DNA of 64,000 nucleotides. Source: Micromonospora eburnea (GTDB taxonomy: Bacteria; Actinomycetota; Actinomycetes; Mycobacteriales; Micromonosporaceae). The notes beneath the pieces were generated by a model. That model saw only the letters and a program-made list of their open reading frames with translations, made no database searches and had not been told where the DNA came from. The DNA is taken from contig NZ_FMHY01000002.1 of NCBI RefSeq assembly GCF_900090225.1, positions 1,054,001 through 1,118,000 of the forward strand, read 5' to 3'. A program made the position numbers and the translations under genes. Positions within the stretch are counted from its first letter, which is position 1; each line of letters opens with the position of its first letter. Positions 34,801 through 43,084 of the stretch are shown here, in pieces.

Positions 34801-35044
34801 GCTCGACGCGGAGCGCACCGCGCTGCTGGCCGAGCTGCGCGCCGCGGCCGGGCTGGCCGGCCGCACCCGCCGGCTCGGCGACGAGGCCGAGCGTGCCCGC
34901 AAGGCCGTCACCGCCCGGATCCGCGACACCCTGCGCCGGCTCGACGATCGCCATCCGGCGCTCGCCGGCCACCTGCGCGACACCGTCTCCACCGGGAGCA
35001 CCTGCCGCTACCTCCCCGCCGAGCCCGTGCCCTGGCGCCTCTAG
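31832..35044 (+). CDS. MalT/LuxR-like STAND ATPase without LuxR HTH
   Basis: 1070 residues. Walker A VTGEAGIGKTTLV near residue 40, Walker B VVVVLDDLHWADPAS near 150, and the winged-helix/sensor region RTGGNPFFVEQTARL follow the order of large LuxR-type ATP-binding regulators. The middle ~400 residues are TPR-like helices. Instead of a LuxR helix-turn-helix, the C-terminus has a domain with HLPDAKGLHDLHLLLSRPG, a charged coiled-coil (~950-1010) and RIRDTLRRLDDRHPALAGHL ending in PVPWRL. This recurring actinobacterial tail may bind DNA or ligand; that is inference. Confidence 0.87.
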   Translation: MEPRFGEAIIGREHPAALLRAEVDRVTMSHGGLVLVTGEAGIGKTTLVTVAAEEARQRDALVLGAACWDSDNAPGYWPWVQVLRRLRRSADDWDLAREAAEPGLATLLGEAAGTEPVADDDGGQAEFALHDAVTSALVAVAQRRPVVVVLDDLHWADPASMRLLQFATQHTWFERLLLIGTYRDAEVEPGDHRLRPLLLPLTAKATTVTLTGLSRDEVAALMTRTANRQPDAGLVDEVHRRTGGNPFFVEQTARLWSVDGLVTTIAPGVREAVRRRLDHLPAPVVEALTVAAVLGRVFHRGLLAACVPSPVAQVDRLLDRAVSARLVVARGGGRFAFAHDLVRETIYDGMPDADRRARHAAVVRAVDRSATLADQLIPADLARHAWLAGPDLDPPRAADLLISAARDAGGRLALEESSLHFRRALEVAGEPARRVKVMVELAQLLHHTGGREEAERLLADAAALARGLDEPALLARVALTVHRQRATIRRLAEPEELVREAYRRLIGEPDRGIPLSTLAADLITATEALARHGQDDEALAFSLWARHDATWGLGTAADRAAVTTEIRDLGRRTGDRETELWATSLRWVALLELGDPRYHRELTAFVTACREGDVARHRMAAAIDAGIIAGFRGDFAEADTHFAEMDGFGEWEHADHAFMGHHLRWSRLLLQGRFAELDPLLDGLDAAGHPHPELLRAITAAERGDTGTAVRLATAIEAAGTTYPRAVSPLWLRLCAQVAAATGDPRRCAEARAALTPHRSRWMAALFGCDIGGPVDHWLAGVDAAQQRWDDAVAGFEAARDAADRMGARPWSLISRAALVDALTARGRPGDAARAARLRASAADEARALGMAQVLHRLGVGAPEPTVPSAGPDPAGSGPASRGPGQEAVDHEFRRDGAVWRLAYGGDVVHLPDAKGLHDLHLLLSRPGVDVPAVELLDPAAGPELVAARRLGGDPVLDDEAKAHYRRHLRRLDDEIDRAVVRGDEEKEAALDAERTALLAELRAAAGLAGRTRRLGDEAERARKAVTARIRDTLRRLDDRHPALAGHLRDTVSTGSTCRYLPAEPVPWRL

Positions 35045-35068
35045 ACCGGCGTTCCGGCGGACCGGTCG

Positions 35069-35106
35069 GACGGGGGCACCGCCACGTCCCGGGCGGTACC
35101 CCCGTC
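35069..35106. terminator. Bidirectional hairpin between convergent genes
   Basis: GACGGGGGCACCGCC (35069-35083) pairs with GGCGGTACCCCCGTC (35092-35106) with one mismatch, 25 nt after the ATPase stop and 5 nt before the ABC permease stop. Confidence 0.72.
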
Positions 35107-35110
35107 GAGG

Positions 35111-35965
35111 TCACCGGCGGTTGTACCGGTACATGGTCAGCGTCCCGAAGACCACCACGAAACCGGCGCTCCAGAGCAGCAGCCACAGCGTGTTCGTCGC
35201 GTCGAATGATCCGGCCGTCGTCGCGCGTACCGCCGCCACCAGATGGGTGATCGGGTTGACCTTGACGAAGGCCTGCAGCCAACCCGGCATGGTGCTCGGG
35301 CTGACGAAGACGTTGCTCAGGAAGGTCAACGGGAACAGCACCATCATGCTGACCCCCATCACCGACTTCTCGCTGCGCAGGACCAGGCCGAAGAACGTCC
35401 AGACCCAGGAGAACGCGAACGAGAAGACCACCAGCAGGCCGATGCCGGCCAGTACCCCGAGCGGCCCGCCGTCGGGCCGGAACCCGAGCGCCAGCCCGAC
35501 GCCGAGGATGACCACGGCGGCGAGGACGTAGCGCAGCACGTCACCGAAAATCATCCCGACCAGCGCGGCCGGCCGCCAGATCGGCAGCGTCCTGATCCGG
35601 TCGAAGACGCCCTTCTCGATGTCGTTGTTGAGACCGACACCGGTGTACATGGTGATCATCACGACGCTGGTCACCATGATGCCGGGCAGGAAGAACTGCA
35701 GGTAGTCCCGCGGACTGTCGGCGAGCGCACCGCCGAACAGGTACGTGAACATCAGCACCATGATGATCGGGAACGCCGTCACGTCGAACAGCTGCTCCGG
35801 CACGTGCTTGATCTTCAACATCGCCCGCCAACCGAACGTCAGCGACGCCGACAACGCGCTCGGCCGTGGCGGCCGGGCGCCCGGCGCGAGGACGGTCGCC
35901 AACGCCTCGGCGGACGGCACGTAGACCGACGGTGCCCGCCCGGTCGTGGTCGCGGTGTCGCTCAT
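35111..35965 (-). CDS. ABC-2 type permease, DrrB-like
   Basis: 284 residues, six membrane segments. [17 protein letters not shown] and [15 protein letters not shown] are the conserved TM1-TM2 stretch of daunorubicin-resistance permeases. [20 protein letters not shown] with PITHLV is the typical end of the ABC2 domain. Overlaps the ATPase gene by ATGA. Probably exports a hydrophobic compound. Confidence 0.9.
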   Translation of the reverse strand: MSDTATTTGRAPSVYVPSAEALATVLAPGARPPRPSALSASLTFGWRAMLKIKHVPEQLFDVTAFPIIMVLMFTYLFGGALADSPRDYLQFFLPGIMVTSVVMITMYTGVGLNNDIEKGVFDRIRTLPIWRPAALVGMIFGDVLRYVLAAVVILGVGLALGFRPDGGPLGVLAGIGLLVVFSFAFSWVWTFFGLVLRSEKSVMGVSMMVLFPLTFLSNVFVSPSTMPGWLQAFVKVNPITHLVAAVRATTAGSFDATNTLWLLLWSAGFVVVFGTLTMYRYNRR

Positions 35966-36975
35966 CGGGCCGCCTCCAGCTCGTCGTCCCGCTCGTCGGC
36001 CGTGCCGGCGGGGTGATCGGTCAGGGCCAGGAACACCTCGTCCAGGGTCGGCTGGCCGAGGGAGAAGTCGTCGACGACGATGCCGGCGCGGGCCAGCTCA
36101 CCGAGCGCCCGCGCCGCCTGCTCGCCGGCCTCCAGGTCGGTGCCGTCCTCGCCGACCCGGGCTGTCATCGCCACCGGATCCGGCTCCAGCTGCACCGGCA
36201 CGCCCAGCGCCACCCGCAGCAGCTGCTCGGCCGCAGTGCGCTGCCCCGGGTCACGCAGCCGTACGTGGATGGTGCCCGAGCCGACCGACGACTTCAGCTC
36301 GCCCGGGGTGCCCTCCGCGATCACCCGGCCGTGGTCGACCACCGCGATCCGGCCGGCCAGCTGGTCGGCCTCGTCCAGGTACTGGGTGGTCAGCAGCACC
36401 GTGGTGCCGTGCGCCACCACCGCCCGGACGATCTCCCACACCTGGTTGCGGCTGCGCGGGTCCAGGCCGGTGGTCGGCTCGTCCAGGAAGAGCAGGTCCG
36501 GGGTGTTGAGGATGCTCGCCGCGATGTCGATCCGCCGCCGCATCCCACCCGAGTACTTCTTCACCTGGCGGCCCGCCGCCTCGCGCAGACCAAACGCGTC
36601 GAGCAGGTTCTCGGCGCGGGTCCGGGCCGCCGGCTTGCCCAGCCCGAGCAGCCGGCCGAGCAGGACCAGGTTCTCCATCCCGGTCAGGTCCTCGTCGAGC
36701 GAGGCGTACTGCCCGGTCAGGCTGACCCGGGCGCGCACCGCGTCCGCCTCGACCACGACGTCGTGGCCGAAGACCCGGGCCCGTCCGCCGTCCGGGCGCA
36801 ACAGCGTGGCCAGCACCCGGACCGCGGTGGTCTTGCCAGCCCCGTTCGGCCCGAGCAGCCCGTAGACGGTGCCGGCGGGGACCCGCAGGTCCAGGCCGTC
36901 GAGCGCGCGGGTCGCGCCGAACGACCGGACCAGACCGTCGGCCTCGACGGCCAGGCCGGTGTTCCGGTTGCCCAT
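35962..36975 (-). CDS. ABC transporter ATP-binding protein, DrrA-like
   Basis: 337 residues, with Walker [12 protein letters not shown], signature [13 protein letters not shown], Walker [14 protein letters not shown] and a C-terminal DUF4162-like extension ([19 protein letters not shown]). The DrrA subgroup pairs with a single permease. A ribosome site (GAAAGGTAGG) precedes the ATG. Confidence 0.92.
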   Translation of the reverse strand: MGNRNTGLAVEADGLVRSFGATRALDGLDLRVPAGTVYGLLGPNGAGKTTAVRVLATLLRPDGGRARVFGHDVVVEADAVRARVSLTGQYASLDEDLTGMENLVLLGRLLGLGKPAARTRAENLLDAFGLREAAGRQVKKYSGGMRRRIDIAASILNTPDLLFLDEPTTGLDPRSRNQVWEIVRAVVAHGTTVLLTTQYLDEADQLAGRIAVVDHGRVIAEGTPGELKSSVGSGTIHVRLRDPGQRTAAEQLLRVALGVPVQLEPDPVAMTARVGEDGTDLEAGEQAARALGELARAGIVVDDFSLGQPTLDEVFLALTDHPAGTADERDDELEAAR

Positions 36976-37001
36976 GATTCCTACCTTTCATCTCGACATC
37001 T

Positions 37002-37556
37002 TCAGGAGACGTACGGGCGCGCGGCACGGCCTTCCCGCAGCGCCAGACCCCACCAGCAGAGCTCGTCGAGGAGCACCCGCGCGCCCTGCCGCAGCTGCTC
37101 CGCGACCTGCCCGGTCAGCTCGCCGTCGAGCAGGTCGACGCCGACGACGTCCCGCACCGTCACCGCGTGCAGCGCGGTGAAGACGGTCCGGAGCTGGTCG
37201 ACCGCGTGCATGCCGACCGAACCGCACCCGTACGACACGAAGCCGACCGGCTTGGCCTGCCACTCGTCGTACGCGTAGTCGATCGCCTGCTTCAACGAGG
37301 CCGGGAAGCTGTGGTTGTACTCCGGGGTGACCACGGCGAACGCCTCCGCACGGCTCACCTGCCGCACGAACGAGCGCATGGCCGGGGTGGGCTCGGCGGG
37401 AAAACGCGCGGGGAAGTCGTACCCGGCGAGGTCGACGACCGTGACCGCCAGCTCGTCGTGCCGCCGCGCCTGTTCGACGAACCAGTCGGCGATCCGGTCG
37501 GCCATCCGGCCCGCCCGGGTGCTGCCGATGATCACAGCCAGTTGTAGCGGCGCCAT
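37002..37556 (-). CDS. NADPH-dependent FMN reductase
   Basis: 184 residues, flavodoxin-like: VIIGSTRAGRMADRIADWF binds the FMN phosphate, and VTPEYNHSFPASLKQAIDYA is the family signature. Reduces FMN or quinone-type substrates with NADPH in the cytoplasm. Ribosome site GGGAGGGAGC directly before the ATG. It lies 26 bp upstream of the DrrA gene on the same strand, so all three could share a transcript. Confidence 0.9.
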   Translation of the reverse strand: MAPLQLAVIIGSTRAGRMADRIADWFVEQARRHDELAVTVVDLAGYDFPARFPAEPTPAMRSFVRQVSRAEAFAVVTPEYNHSFPASLKQAIDYAYDEWQAKPVGFVSYGCGSVGMHAVDQLRTVFTALHAVTVRDVVGVDLLDGELTGQVAEQLRQGARVLLDELCWWGLALREGRAARPYVS

Positions 37557-37692
37557 GCTCCCTCCCGCCCTCGTCGTCTCTCAGCTGTCAGGCGCGAGAC
37601 GGCGGCCAGTCCGCCGCCAGATGAAATCTGGCGGGACCCCGGTGTCGGTGGCGGCTGCTCTACTGCGCGCGACGCCGGATGAGGGAGATGGC

Positions 37693-38193
37693 ATGACCGA
37701 GGTGCGCATCGCGCGATGGAGCGGCGATGACCTGGACCTGCTGCGGCAGCTCAACACCCACGAGGTGCGCGAGCACACCGGCGGGCCGGAGACCGACGAG
37801 CAGGTGGTCGCCCGCCACGAGCGGTACGTGCGCGGCCCCGGCCCGCGTAGCGGATACCTGTACACCGTGGTGCTCCCCGGTGGGGAGAAGGCGGGCAGCG
37901 TCGGCTACTGGGCACGGGAGTGGCACGGCGAGCAGGTTTACGAGATGGGCTGGGCGATCCTGCCCGCGTACCAGGGGCGGGGGCTGGCCACTGCGGCGGT
38001 GCGCGCGGCGATCGCGGAGGCCGCGGCGTGCGGCGATCGGCGCGCCGCGCACGCCTACCCGTCGGTCGACAATCCGGCCTCCAACGCCGTCTGCCGCAAG
38101 GCGGGCTTCACCCTGCTCGGTGAGACCGAGTTCGACTACCCGCCGGGGCAGCTGATGCGCTCCAACGACTGGCGGGTGGGCCTGACCGGGTGA
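37693..38193 (+). CDS. GNAT-family N-acetyltransferase
   Basis: 166 residues from ATG 37693 (GAGGGAGATGGC upstream). The acetyl-CoA loop is AILPAYQGRGLATAAVRAAI, and PSVDNPASNAVCRKAGF is the RimJ/GNAT helix that packs near CoA. The N-terminal half is short of the RimL signature, so the substrate is unclear. Followed at once by a strong terminator, so monocistronic. Confidence 0.85.
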   Translation: MTEVRIARWSGDDLDLLRQLNTHEVREHTGGPETDEQVVARHERYVRGPGPRSGYLYTVVLPGGEKAGSVGYWAREWHGEQVYEMGWAILPAYQGRGLATAAVRAAIAEAAACGDRRAAHAYPSVDNPASNAVCRKAGFTLLGETEFDYPPGQLMRSNDWRVGLTG

Positions 38194-38194
38194 C

Positions 38195-38235
38195 GGTCCC
38201 GGCGCGGCGACCCCGGAGGCCGCCGCGCCGGGACC
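38195..38235. terminator. 15-bp perfect hairpin terminator
   Basis: GGTCCCGGCGCGGCG (38195-38209) pairs exactly with CGCCGCGCCGGGACC (38221-38235) over an 11-nt loop, between the convergent acetyltransferase and aldo/keto reductase genes. Confidence 0.82.
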
Positions 38236-38241
38236 GGCGGG

Positions 38242-39225
38242 TCAGCGGGCCGCGTCGAGCCGGGCCCGCTGCTCCGGGGTCAGCTCCAGGTCGACGGCCG
38301 CCAGGCTCTCGTCGAGCTGCGCCACCGAGGACGCGCCGACCAGGGCGATCGCCGGGATGTCCCCGCCCATCAGCCAGGCCAGCACCACCTGGTTGACCGT
38401 CGCACCGGTCTCCGCCGCGACCGACCGCAGCGCGGCCAGCCGGGCCGGGGTGCTCGGCAGGTCGTACTCGACGCCCAGCCGCTCGGGCCGGGCGTACGCG
38501 CCCTTCAACAGCGGCGAGTACGCGACCAGGGCGAGCTGCGGCTCGGCCCGCAGGTAGCTGGCCAGGTCCGGGCCGACCCAGCCTACGTCGCCGTCCGGGT
38601 CCAGCTCGATCGGCAGGTCGACCCGGCTGGGCAGGTAACTGCGGTGGTACTGGAGCACCTCGTACCCGGGCAGCCCGGCCGCGGCGGCGAGCGCCCGGGC
38701 CCGCTCCACCCGCCAGGCGCGGTGGTTGCTCGCGCCCAGCAGCCCGACCGAGCCCTCGCCGACCAGCTCCGCGAACCCCTCCACGGTCTCCCGCAGCGGC
38801 ACGGTCCGGTCCTCGATGTGCGCGTACAGCAGATCCAGCCGCTCCACGCCGAGCCGTTCCCGGCTGCGCTCGGCCGACTCGCGGATCACCTTCGCCGACA
38901 GACCTTCCGGATTGTCCACGTAGCTGGTACCCGGGGCGAGGGGCCGCGCGCCGAGCTTGGTGGCGACGACCACCTCCGCGCCCACGCCGCGGCTGCGCCG
39001 CCAGCGACCGAGCAGCTCCTCGCTCTCCCCGCCCTGGCCCCCGTTCTGCCAGAACGCGTAGTTGTCCGAGGTGTCGATGAAGGTGCCGCCGGCCTCGACG
39101 TAGCGGTCGAGAATGGCGTACGAGGTGGCCTCGTCGGTGGCGGTGCCGAAGAGCATCGCGCCGAGGCTGAGCACGCTGACCTCGCGGCGGGTCGCCGGAT
39201 CGGTGCCGATGGTGCGGTATCTCAT
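38242..39225 (-). CDS. Aldo/keto reductase
   Basis: 327 residues from the ATG at 39225, chosen for its GGGGAGGA ribosome site; a longer frame starts at 39291. The catalytic tetrad is visible: Asp and Tyr in DTSDNYAF, Lys in VVATKLG and His in LLYAHIEDR. ALVGASSVAQLDESLAAVD is the cofactor-binding end. NADPH-dependent reductase of unknown carbonyl substrate. Confidence 0.88.
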   Translation of the reverse strand: MRYRTIGTDPATRREVSVLSLGAMLFGTATDEATSYAILDRYVEAGGTFIDTSDNYAFWQNGGQGGESEELLGRWRRSRGVGAEVVVATKLGARPLAPGTSYVDNPEGLSAKVIRESAERSRERLGVERLDLLYAHIEDRTVPLRETVEGFAELVGEGSVGLLGASNHRAWRVERARALAAAAGLPGYEVLQYHRSYLPSRVDLPIELDPDGDVGWVGPDLASYLRAEPQLALVAYSPLLKGAYARPERLGVEYDLPSTPARLAALRSVAAETGATVNQVVLAWLMGGDIPAIALVGASSVAQLDESLAAVDLELTPEQRARLDAAR

Positions 39226-39295
39226 GGGTCCTCCCCGTGGGACGAGAGCCGACGCCGACCACCCTCGACCTTCGAGCGCGCTGGAAGTCAAGCCC

Positions 39296-40045
39296 TCACC
39301 ACGGCAGCGTCCCGTAGCCGCCGCCGGCGTCCATCTGGTAGCCCCACAGCAGCCCGCTCGGCCCGTCCGCCGGCAGTGTCGCCAGGTGCACGCTGACCTC
39401 CGCGCCCTCCTCGGCCGTCCGGAACCCCGCGTGCCCGTTGAAGTCGGTCGCGCAGTAGCCGGGGTTGGCCGCGTTCACCTTGATCGGGGTGTCCCGCAGC
39501 TCCTTGGCGTACATCGCGGTGACCATGTTCAGCGCCGTCTTCGACGACGGGTACGGCACCGACGCCAGCGGGAACAGGGCACCTCTCGGGTCGGTCATCG
39601 CCGCGATCGAGCCGACCTCGCTGGAGACGTTCACGATCCGGGCGGCCGGGGCCTTGCGCAGCAACGGCAGGAAGGCGTTGGTCACCGCGACCACGCCGAA
39701 GACGTTCGTCTCGAACACCTCCCGCAGCGTGCCGAGCGTGGTCTCGCTGGGCAGCGCCGACCCGTCCACCCGGATGATGCCGGCGTTGTTGACCAGCACG
39801 TCCAGGTGCCCGTACGCCCGCTCGACCAGCTCGGCGGCGGCGGCGACCGACGCGGCGTCGGTGACGTCCAGCGGCACGAACCGGGCGTCCGCCCCCTCGG
39901 CGCGCAGCGCGCGTTCCGCCTCCCGGCCCCGCGCGGCGTCCCGCGCGCCGACCAGCACCGTCCACCCGCGTGCGCCGAACTGCCGGGCGGTGGCCAGCCC
40001 GATTCCCCTGTTGGCCCCGGTGACCAGGGCGATCGTCGTCGTCAT
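39296..40045 (-). CDS. Short-chain dehydrogenase/reductase
   Basis: 249 residues from ATG 40045. TGANRGIG nucleotide loop at residues ~9-16, NNAG strand, a Ser in NVSSEVGS, and catalytic YPSSKTALN (Tyr-x3-Lys). A C-terminal GGGYGTLPW closes the fold. Divergent from an XRE regulator across 103 bp containing a 17-bp inverted repeat, so it is probably that regulator's target. Confidence 0.9.
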   Translation of the reverse strand: MTTTIALVTGANRGIGLATARQFGARGWTVLVGARDAARGREAERALRAEGADARFVPLDVTDAASVAAAAELVERAYGHLDVLVNNAGIIRVDGSALPSETTLGTLREVFETNVFGVVAVTNAFLPLLRKAPAARIVNVSSEVGSIAAMTDPRGALFPLASVPYPSSKTALNMVTAMYAKELRDTPIKVNAANPGYCATDFNGHAGFRTAEEGAEVSVHLATLPADGPSGLLWGYQMDAGGGYGTLPW

Positions 40046-40096
40046 GGCACCGAGGTTGCCGCCGGGACCGGGCGACCGGGAGAGCCCCGCCGAGCC

Positions 40097-40113
40097 TGGT
40101 ACCGGCGGTACCA
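40097..40113. promoter_or_regulatory. Inverted-repeat operator between SDR and XRE regulator
   Basis: TGGTACC-GGC-GGTACCA is a perfect 7-bp inverted repeat with a 3-bp centre, midway between the two divergent starts (40045 and 40149). MmyB-type regulators commonly repress the divergent oxidoreductase and themselves from such a site. Confidence 0.55.
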
Positions 40114-40148
40114 CGCTGGGCGGGCGGGGTTGCGGCAGGCTGGACTCC

Positions 40149-41003
40149 ATGACCGTGCTGCGCCGCGACGAACTGGCCGGCTTCCTGCGCACCCGCCGCG
40201 CCCGCTTGCGCCCCGCCGAGGTCGGCCTTCCCGAGGGGGTACGCCGACGCACGCCGGGCCTGCGCCGGCAGGAGGTCGCCCAGCTCGCCGGCATGTCCAT
40301 CGACTACTACATCCGGCTGGAACAGGGGCGGGGCCCGCACCCGTCCCGTCAGGTGCTCGCCGCGCTGGCCCGGGCACTGCTGCTTGGCCGCGACGAGCGG
40401 GCGTACCTGTTCCGGATCGCCGGAGCGAGCCCGCCGGAGCCGATCGGACCGAGCCGGGAGGTGCCGCCGGGGCTGCGACACCTGCTGGACGCGATGACGG
40501 AGACACCGGCCTACCTGGTCGACGCCGCGTACGAGGTGCTGGCGTGGAACCGGCTGGCCACCTGGTTCGTCGGCGAGCTGTCGGCGGTGCCCGCCGAGGA
40601 ACGCAACATGATCCGGGCGATGTTCGGGCGGGCGGTTCCGGAGTCGCACTGGAACGATCCGGAGGCGCTGCGGTTCGCCCGTACGGCGGTGGCCGACCTG
40701 CGGGCCGCGTACGGCCGGTATCCGGCCGACCCGGCGATCGCCGGCCTGGTCACCGAGTTGCTCGGGGTGTCGCCGCGGTTCGCCGCGCTGTGGGCCGAGC
40801 ACGAGGTGGGGGAGCGCCGGCCCACCGTCAAGCGGGTGCCCCACCCGGAGCTGGGCCCGCTGGAGTTCGAGTGCCGGGTGCTGCACGTGCCGGAGACCGA
40901 CCAACGGCTGATCGTCTACGTCCCCGCGCCGGGCTCGCCGACCGCGGCGGCCTTCCGCCGGGCTGGCGAGCGCGTCCGGGTGGGCCCCGACGCCGAGAGC
41001 TGA
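40149..41003 (+). CDS. XRE-family regulator with MmyB-like ligand-binding domain
   Basis: 284 residues. The N-terminal helix-turn-helix includes GLRRQEVAQLAGMSIDYY and RLEQGRGPHPS. From ~105 a PAS-like MmyB domain has PAYLVDAAYEVLAWNRLA, an ERNMIRAMFG segment and HPELGPLEFECRVL. The family often binds a fatty-acid-like ligand and controls the divergent short-chain dehydrogenase, which fits the layout here. Confidence 0.92.
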   Translation: MTVLRRDELAGFLRTRRARLRPAEVGLPEGVRRRTPGLRRQEVAQLAGMSIDYYIRLEQGRGPHPSRQVLAALARALLLGRDERAYLFRIAGASPPEPIGPSREVPPGLRHLLDAMTETPAYLVDAAYEVLAWNRLATWFVGELSAVPAEERNMIRAMFGRAVPESHWNDPEALRFARTAVADLRAAYGRYPADPAIAGLVTELLGVSPRFAALWAEHEVGERRPTVKRVPHPELGPLEFECRVLHVPETDQRLIVYVPAPGSPTAAAFRRAGERVRVGPDAES

Positions 41004-41005
41004 GT

Positions 41006-41860
41006 TCAGCCGGGCAGGTAGTCGAAGGTGTCCGGGTTCGGGCCCTGCCGGCCGTCCTCGCCCCGGTCCAGGGCGCCGATCCGGTCCATCGCGGCGTCGT
41101 CCAGCTCGAAGTCGAAGATCTGGAAGTTCTCCTCGATCCGCTTCCGGGTGGTCGACTTCGGGAAGACGATGTCGCCGCGCTGCACGTGCCAGCGCAGCAC
41201 GACCTGGGCCGGGGTACGACCGACCTCTTCGGCGATGTCGACGACTGTCGGGTCGCCGAGCACCTTGCCCTGCGCGATCGGCGACCACGCCTGGGTGAGG
41301 ATGTTGTGTGCCGCGCCGTACCCGCGCACCTCCTCGTTGCGGAAGTACGGGTGCGCCTCCACCTGGTTCACCGCCGGCGTCAACTCAGCCTCGGCGGCCA
41401 GCCGCTTCAGGTGCGGCACCTGGAAGTTCGACACGCCGATCGACCTCGCCCGGCCGTCGCGCTGGAGTTCCTCCAGCACCTTCCAGGTGGAGACGTAGTC
41501 GCCGTCGTACCGGGTGGGCAGCGGCCAGTGGATCAGGAACAGGTCGAGGTAGTCGAACTTCAGCGCCCGCAACGTCGCCTCGAACGCCCGGCGGGCGTCG
41601 TCGGGGCGGTGGCAGTCGTTGCTCAGCTTGCTGGTGACGAAGACCTCGCCGCGGTCCAGCCCGGCGGCCCGGATCGCCTGCCCCACCCCGGCCTCGTTGC
41701 CGTACATCTCGGCGGTGTCGACGTGCCGGTAGCCGACATCGAGGGCCGCGCCGACCGCCCGGGCGGTGTCCTTCGGCTCGACCTGGAACACGCCGAAGCC
41801 GAGCTGCGGGATCATGTTGCCGTCGTTGAAGGCGATGTTGGGAACGGTGTTCACGGCCAT
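41006..41860 (-). CDS. Aldo/keto reductase, 2,5-diketo-D-gluconate reductase-like
   Basis: 284 residues. Catalytic Asp/Tyr in VDTAEMYGNE, Lys in VTSKLSND and His in LIHWPLP; SIGVSNFQVPHLKRL and FPKSTTRKRIEEN (cofactor contact) are typical of this AKR group. Ends 3 bp from the stop of the convergent XRE gene. NADPH-dependent; the actual substrate is unknown. Confidence 0.9.
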   Translation of the reverse strand: MAVNTVPNIAFNDGNMIPQLGFGVFQVEPKDTARAVGAALDVGYRHVDTAEMYGNEAGVGQAIRAAGLDRGEVFVTSKLSNDCHRPDDARRAFEATLRALKFDYLDLFLIHWPLPTRYDGDYVSTWKVLEELQRDGRARSIGVSNFQVPHLKRLAAEAELTPAVNQVEAHPYFRNEEVRGYGAAHNILTQAWSPIAQGKVLGDPTVVDIAEEVGRTPAQVVLRWHVQRGDIVFPKSTTRKRIEENFQIFDFELDDAAMDRIGALDRGEDGRQGPNPDTFDYLPG

Positions 41861-42038
41861 CGAGCCTCATCTCCCGTCGTCGGGGCCGGGAACGCTTCCA
41901 CGCCGTCGCCCCGGACCTGCCACCGGATGCTCCTACCCGATCCGGCCGCATCCTCACCGGCGCCGACGGGCGATCCGCGACAATTCGGCCACTACCCGCC
42001 CGCCCCGCGTCGACCCGTCACCGCCGCATCCCGGCCGG

Positions 42039-43007
42039 TCAACCGGCCGGGGTGTGGTCGGCCTCGAACAGCACCGGCCACGGCCGGGCGGCCGGTGCGA
42101 CAGCCACGGCCGGTGCCGGCTCGGCGACGGCCAGCACCTCGGCCGCGAGCTGCCCGAACATCGGCGCGGCCGGGTGGGGCGCGCGGTCCGGCCAGGCCGC
42201 CGACGTCCGCTTCACCAGCGGCGTGTCCACGACCGGCCGCCAGGCGATCCGGGGCTCCCGGCGGGCCACCGCCTCCGGCTCGACGGCCACCGCCCCGCCG
42301 GCGAGCAGCAGGCCGAGGAGGAACTCGGGGTTGCGCGCGTGCCGGACCCGGGCCGGTGAGAAGCCGTGCCGGCGGCAGACCGCCAGCAGGTGTTCGTGCC
42401 AGCCGGGCGCGGTGGCCGGGGGAGCGGTGACCAGGTCCAGGCCGGCCAGCTCCGCCAGGTCGACCTCGCGCGCCCGCACCAGCGGCGACGTGCGGGGCAG
42501 CAGCACCCCCAGGGGTACGTCCACCGGTGGTCCCGTCCGCAGCCCGGCGGTCTCGACCGGGTGGTGCAGCAGCCCGACGTCGAGCCGCCCCTCGGCTAGC
42601 ATCCGATGCTGCTCGGCGCTGGTCAGCTCGTGCAGGTCGACGTCGAGTCCGGGTGCCCGGGCGGCGAGCCCGTCGAGCAGCGCCCGCAGGGTCACCGCCG
42701 GGGTCTCCGGCGGCACTCCGGCCCGCAGCACGCCCAGCGCTCCCCGGCGTACCTGGGCCATCAGGTTGCGCAGCCGCTGCTCCCCGGCGAGCAGGTCGTC
42801 CGCCTCGCCGAGCAGGAGCTGACCGGCGGTGGTGAGCCGGACCCGCCGCTGCGACCGGTCGAACAGCGCGAGGTCCAGCTCCCGTTCCAGGCGCCGGATC
42901 GACTGGCTCAGCGGCGGCTGCGCCATTCCCAGTGTCTCGGCCGCCCGCCCGAAGTGCAGCTCCCGGGCCACCACCACGAAGTGTCGTAGCTGCCGCAGGA
43001 GATCCAC
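42039..43007 (-). CDS. LysR-family transcriptional regulator
   Basis: 322 residues. N-terminal winged helix: LRHFVVVARELHFGRAAETL, then PPLSQSIRRLERELDLALFD with RRVRLTTAGQ. The C-terminal effector domain starts at ~90. It lies 77 bp from, and divergent to, a class-A beta-lactamase-like gene, the AmpR/AmpC-type arrangement, so it may control that gene. Confidence 0.9.
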   Translation of the reverse strand: MDLLRQLRHFVVVARELHFGRAAETLGMAQPPLSQSIRRLERELDLALFDRSQRRVRLTTAGQLLLGEADDLLAGEQRLRNLMAQVRRGALGVLRAGVPPETPAVTLRALLDGLAARAPGLDVDLHELTSAEQHRMLAEGRLDVGLLHHPVETAGLRTGPPVDVPLGVLLPRTSPLVRAREVDLAELAGLDLVTAPPATAPGWHEHLLAVCRRHGFSPARVRHARNPEFLLGLLLAGGAVAVEPEAVARREPRIAWRPVVDTPLVKRTSAAWPDRAPHPAAPMFGQLAAEVLAVAEPAPAVAVAPAARPWPVLFEADHTPAG

Positions 43008-43084
43008 GATCCCGCACCCTACGTACCCTCCGCGATCCGGCCGGGGCTGCCCCGCCGGGCCGGGACCGTGGGTGGGGCTAGCGT

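Noticed and set aside
39113..42430. 1105-residue plus-strand frame spanning several genes
   Set aside because: It runs through three real genes on either strand and is Arg/Gly/Pro-rich; an artefact of high GC.
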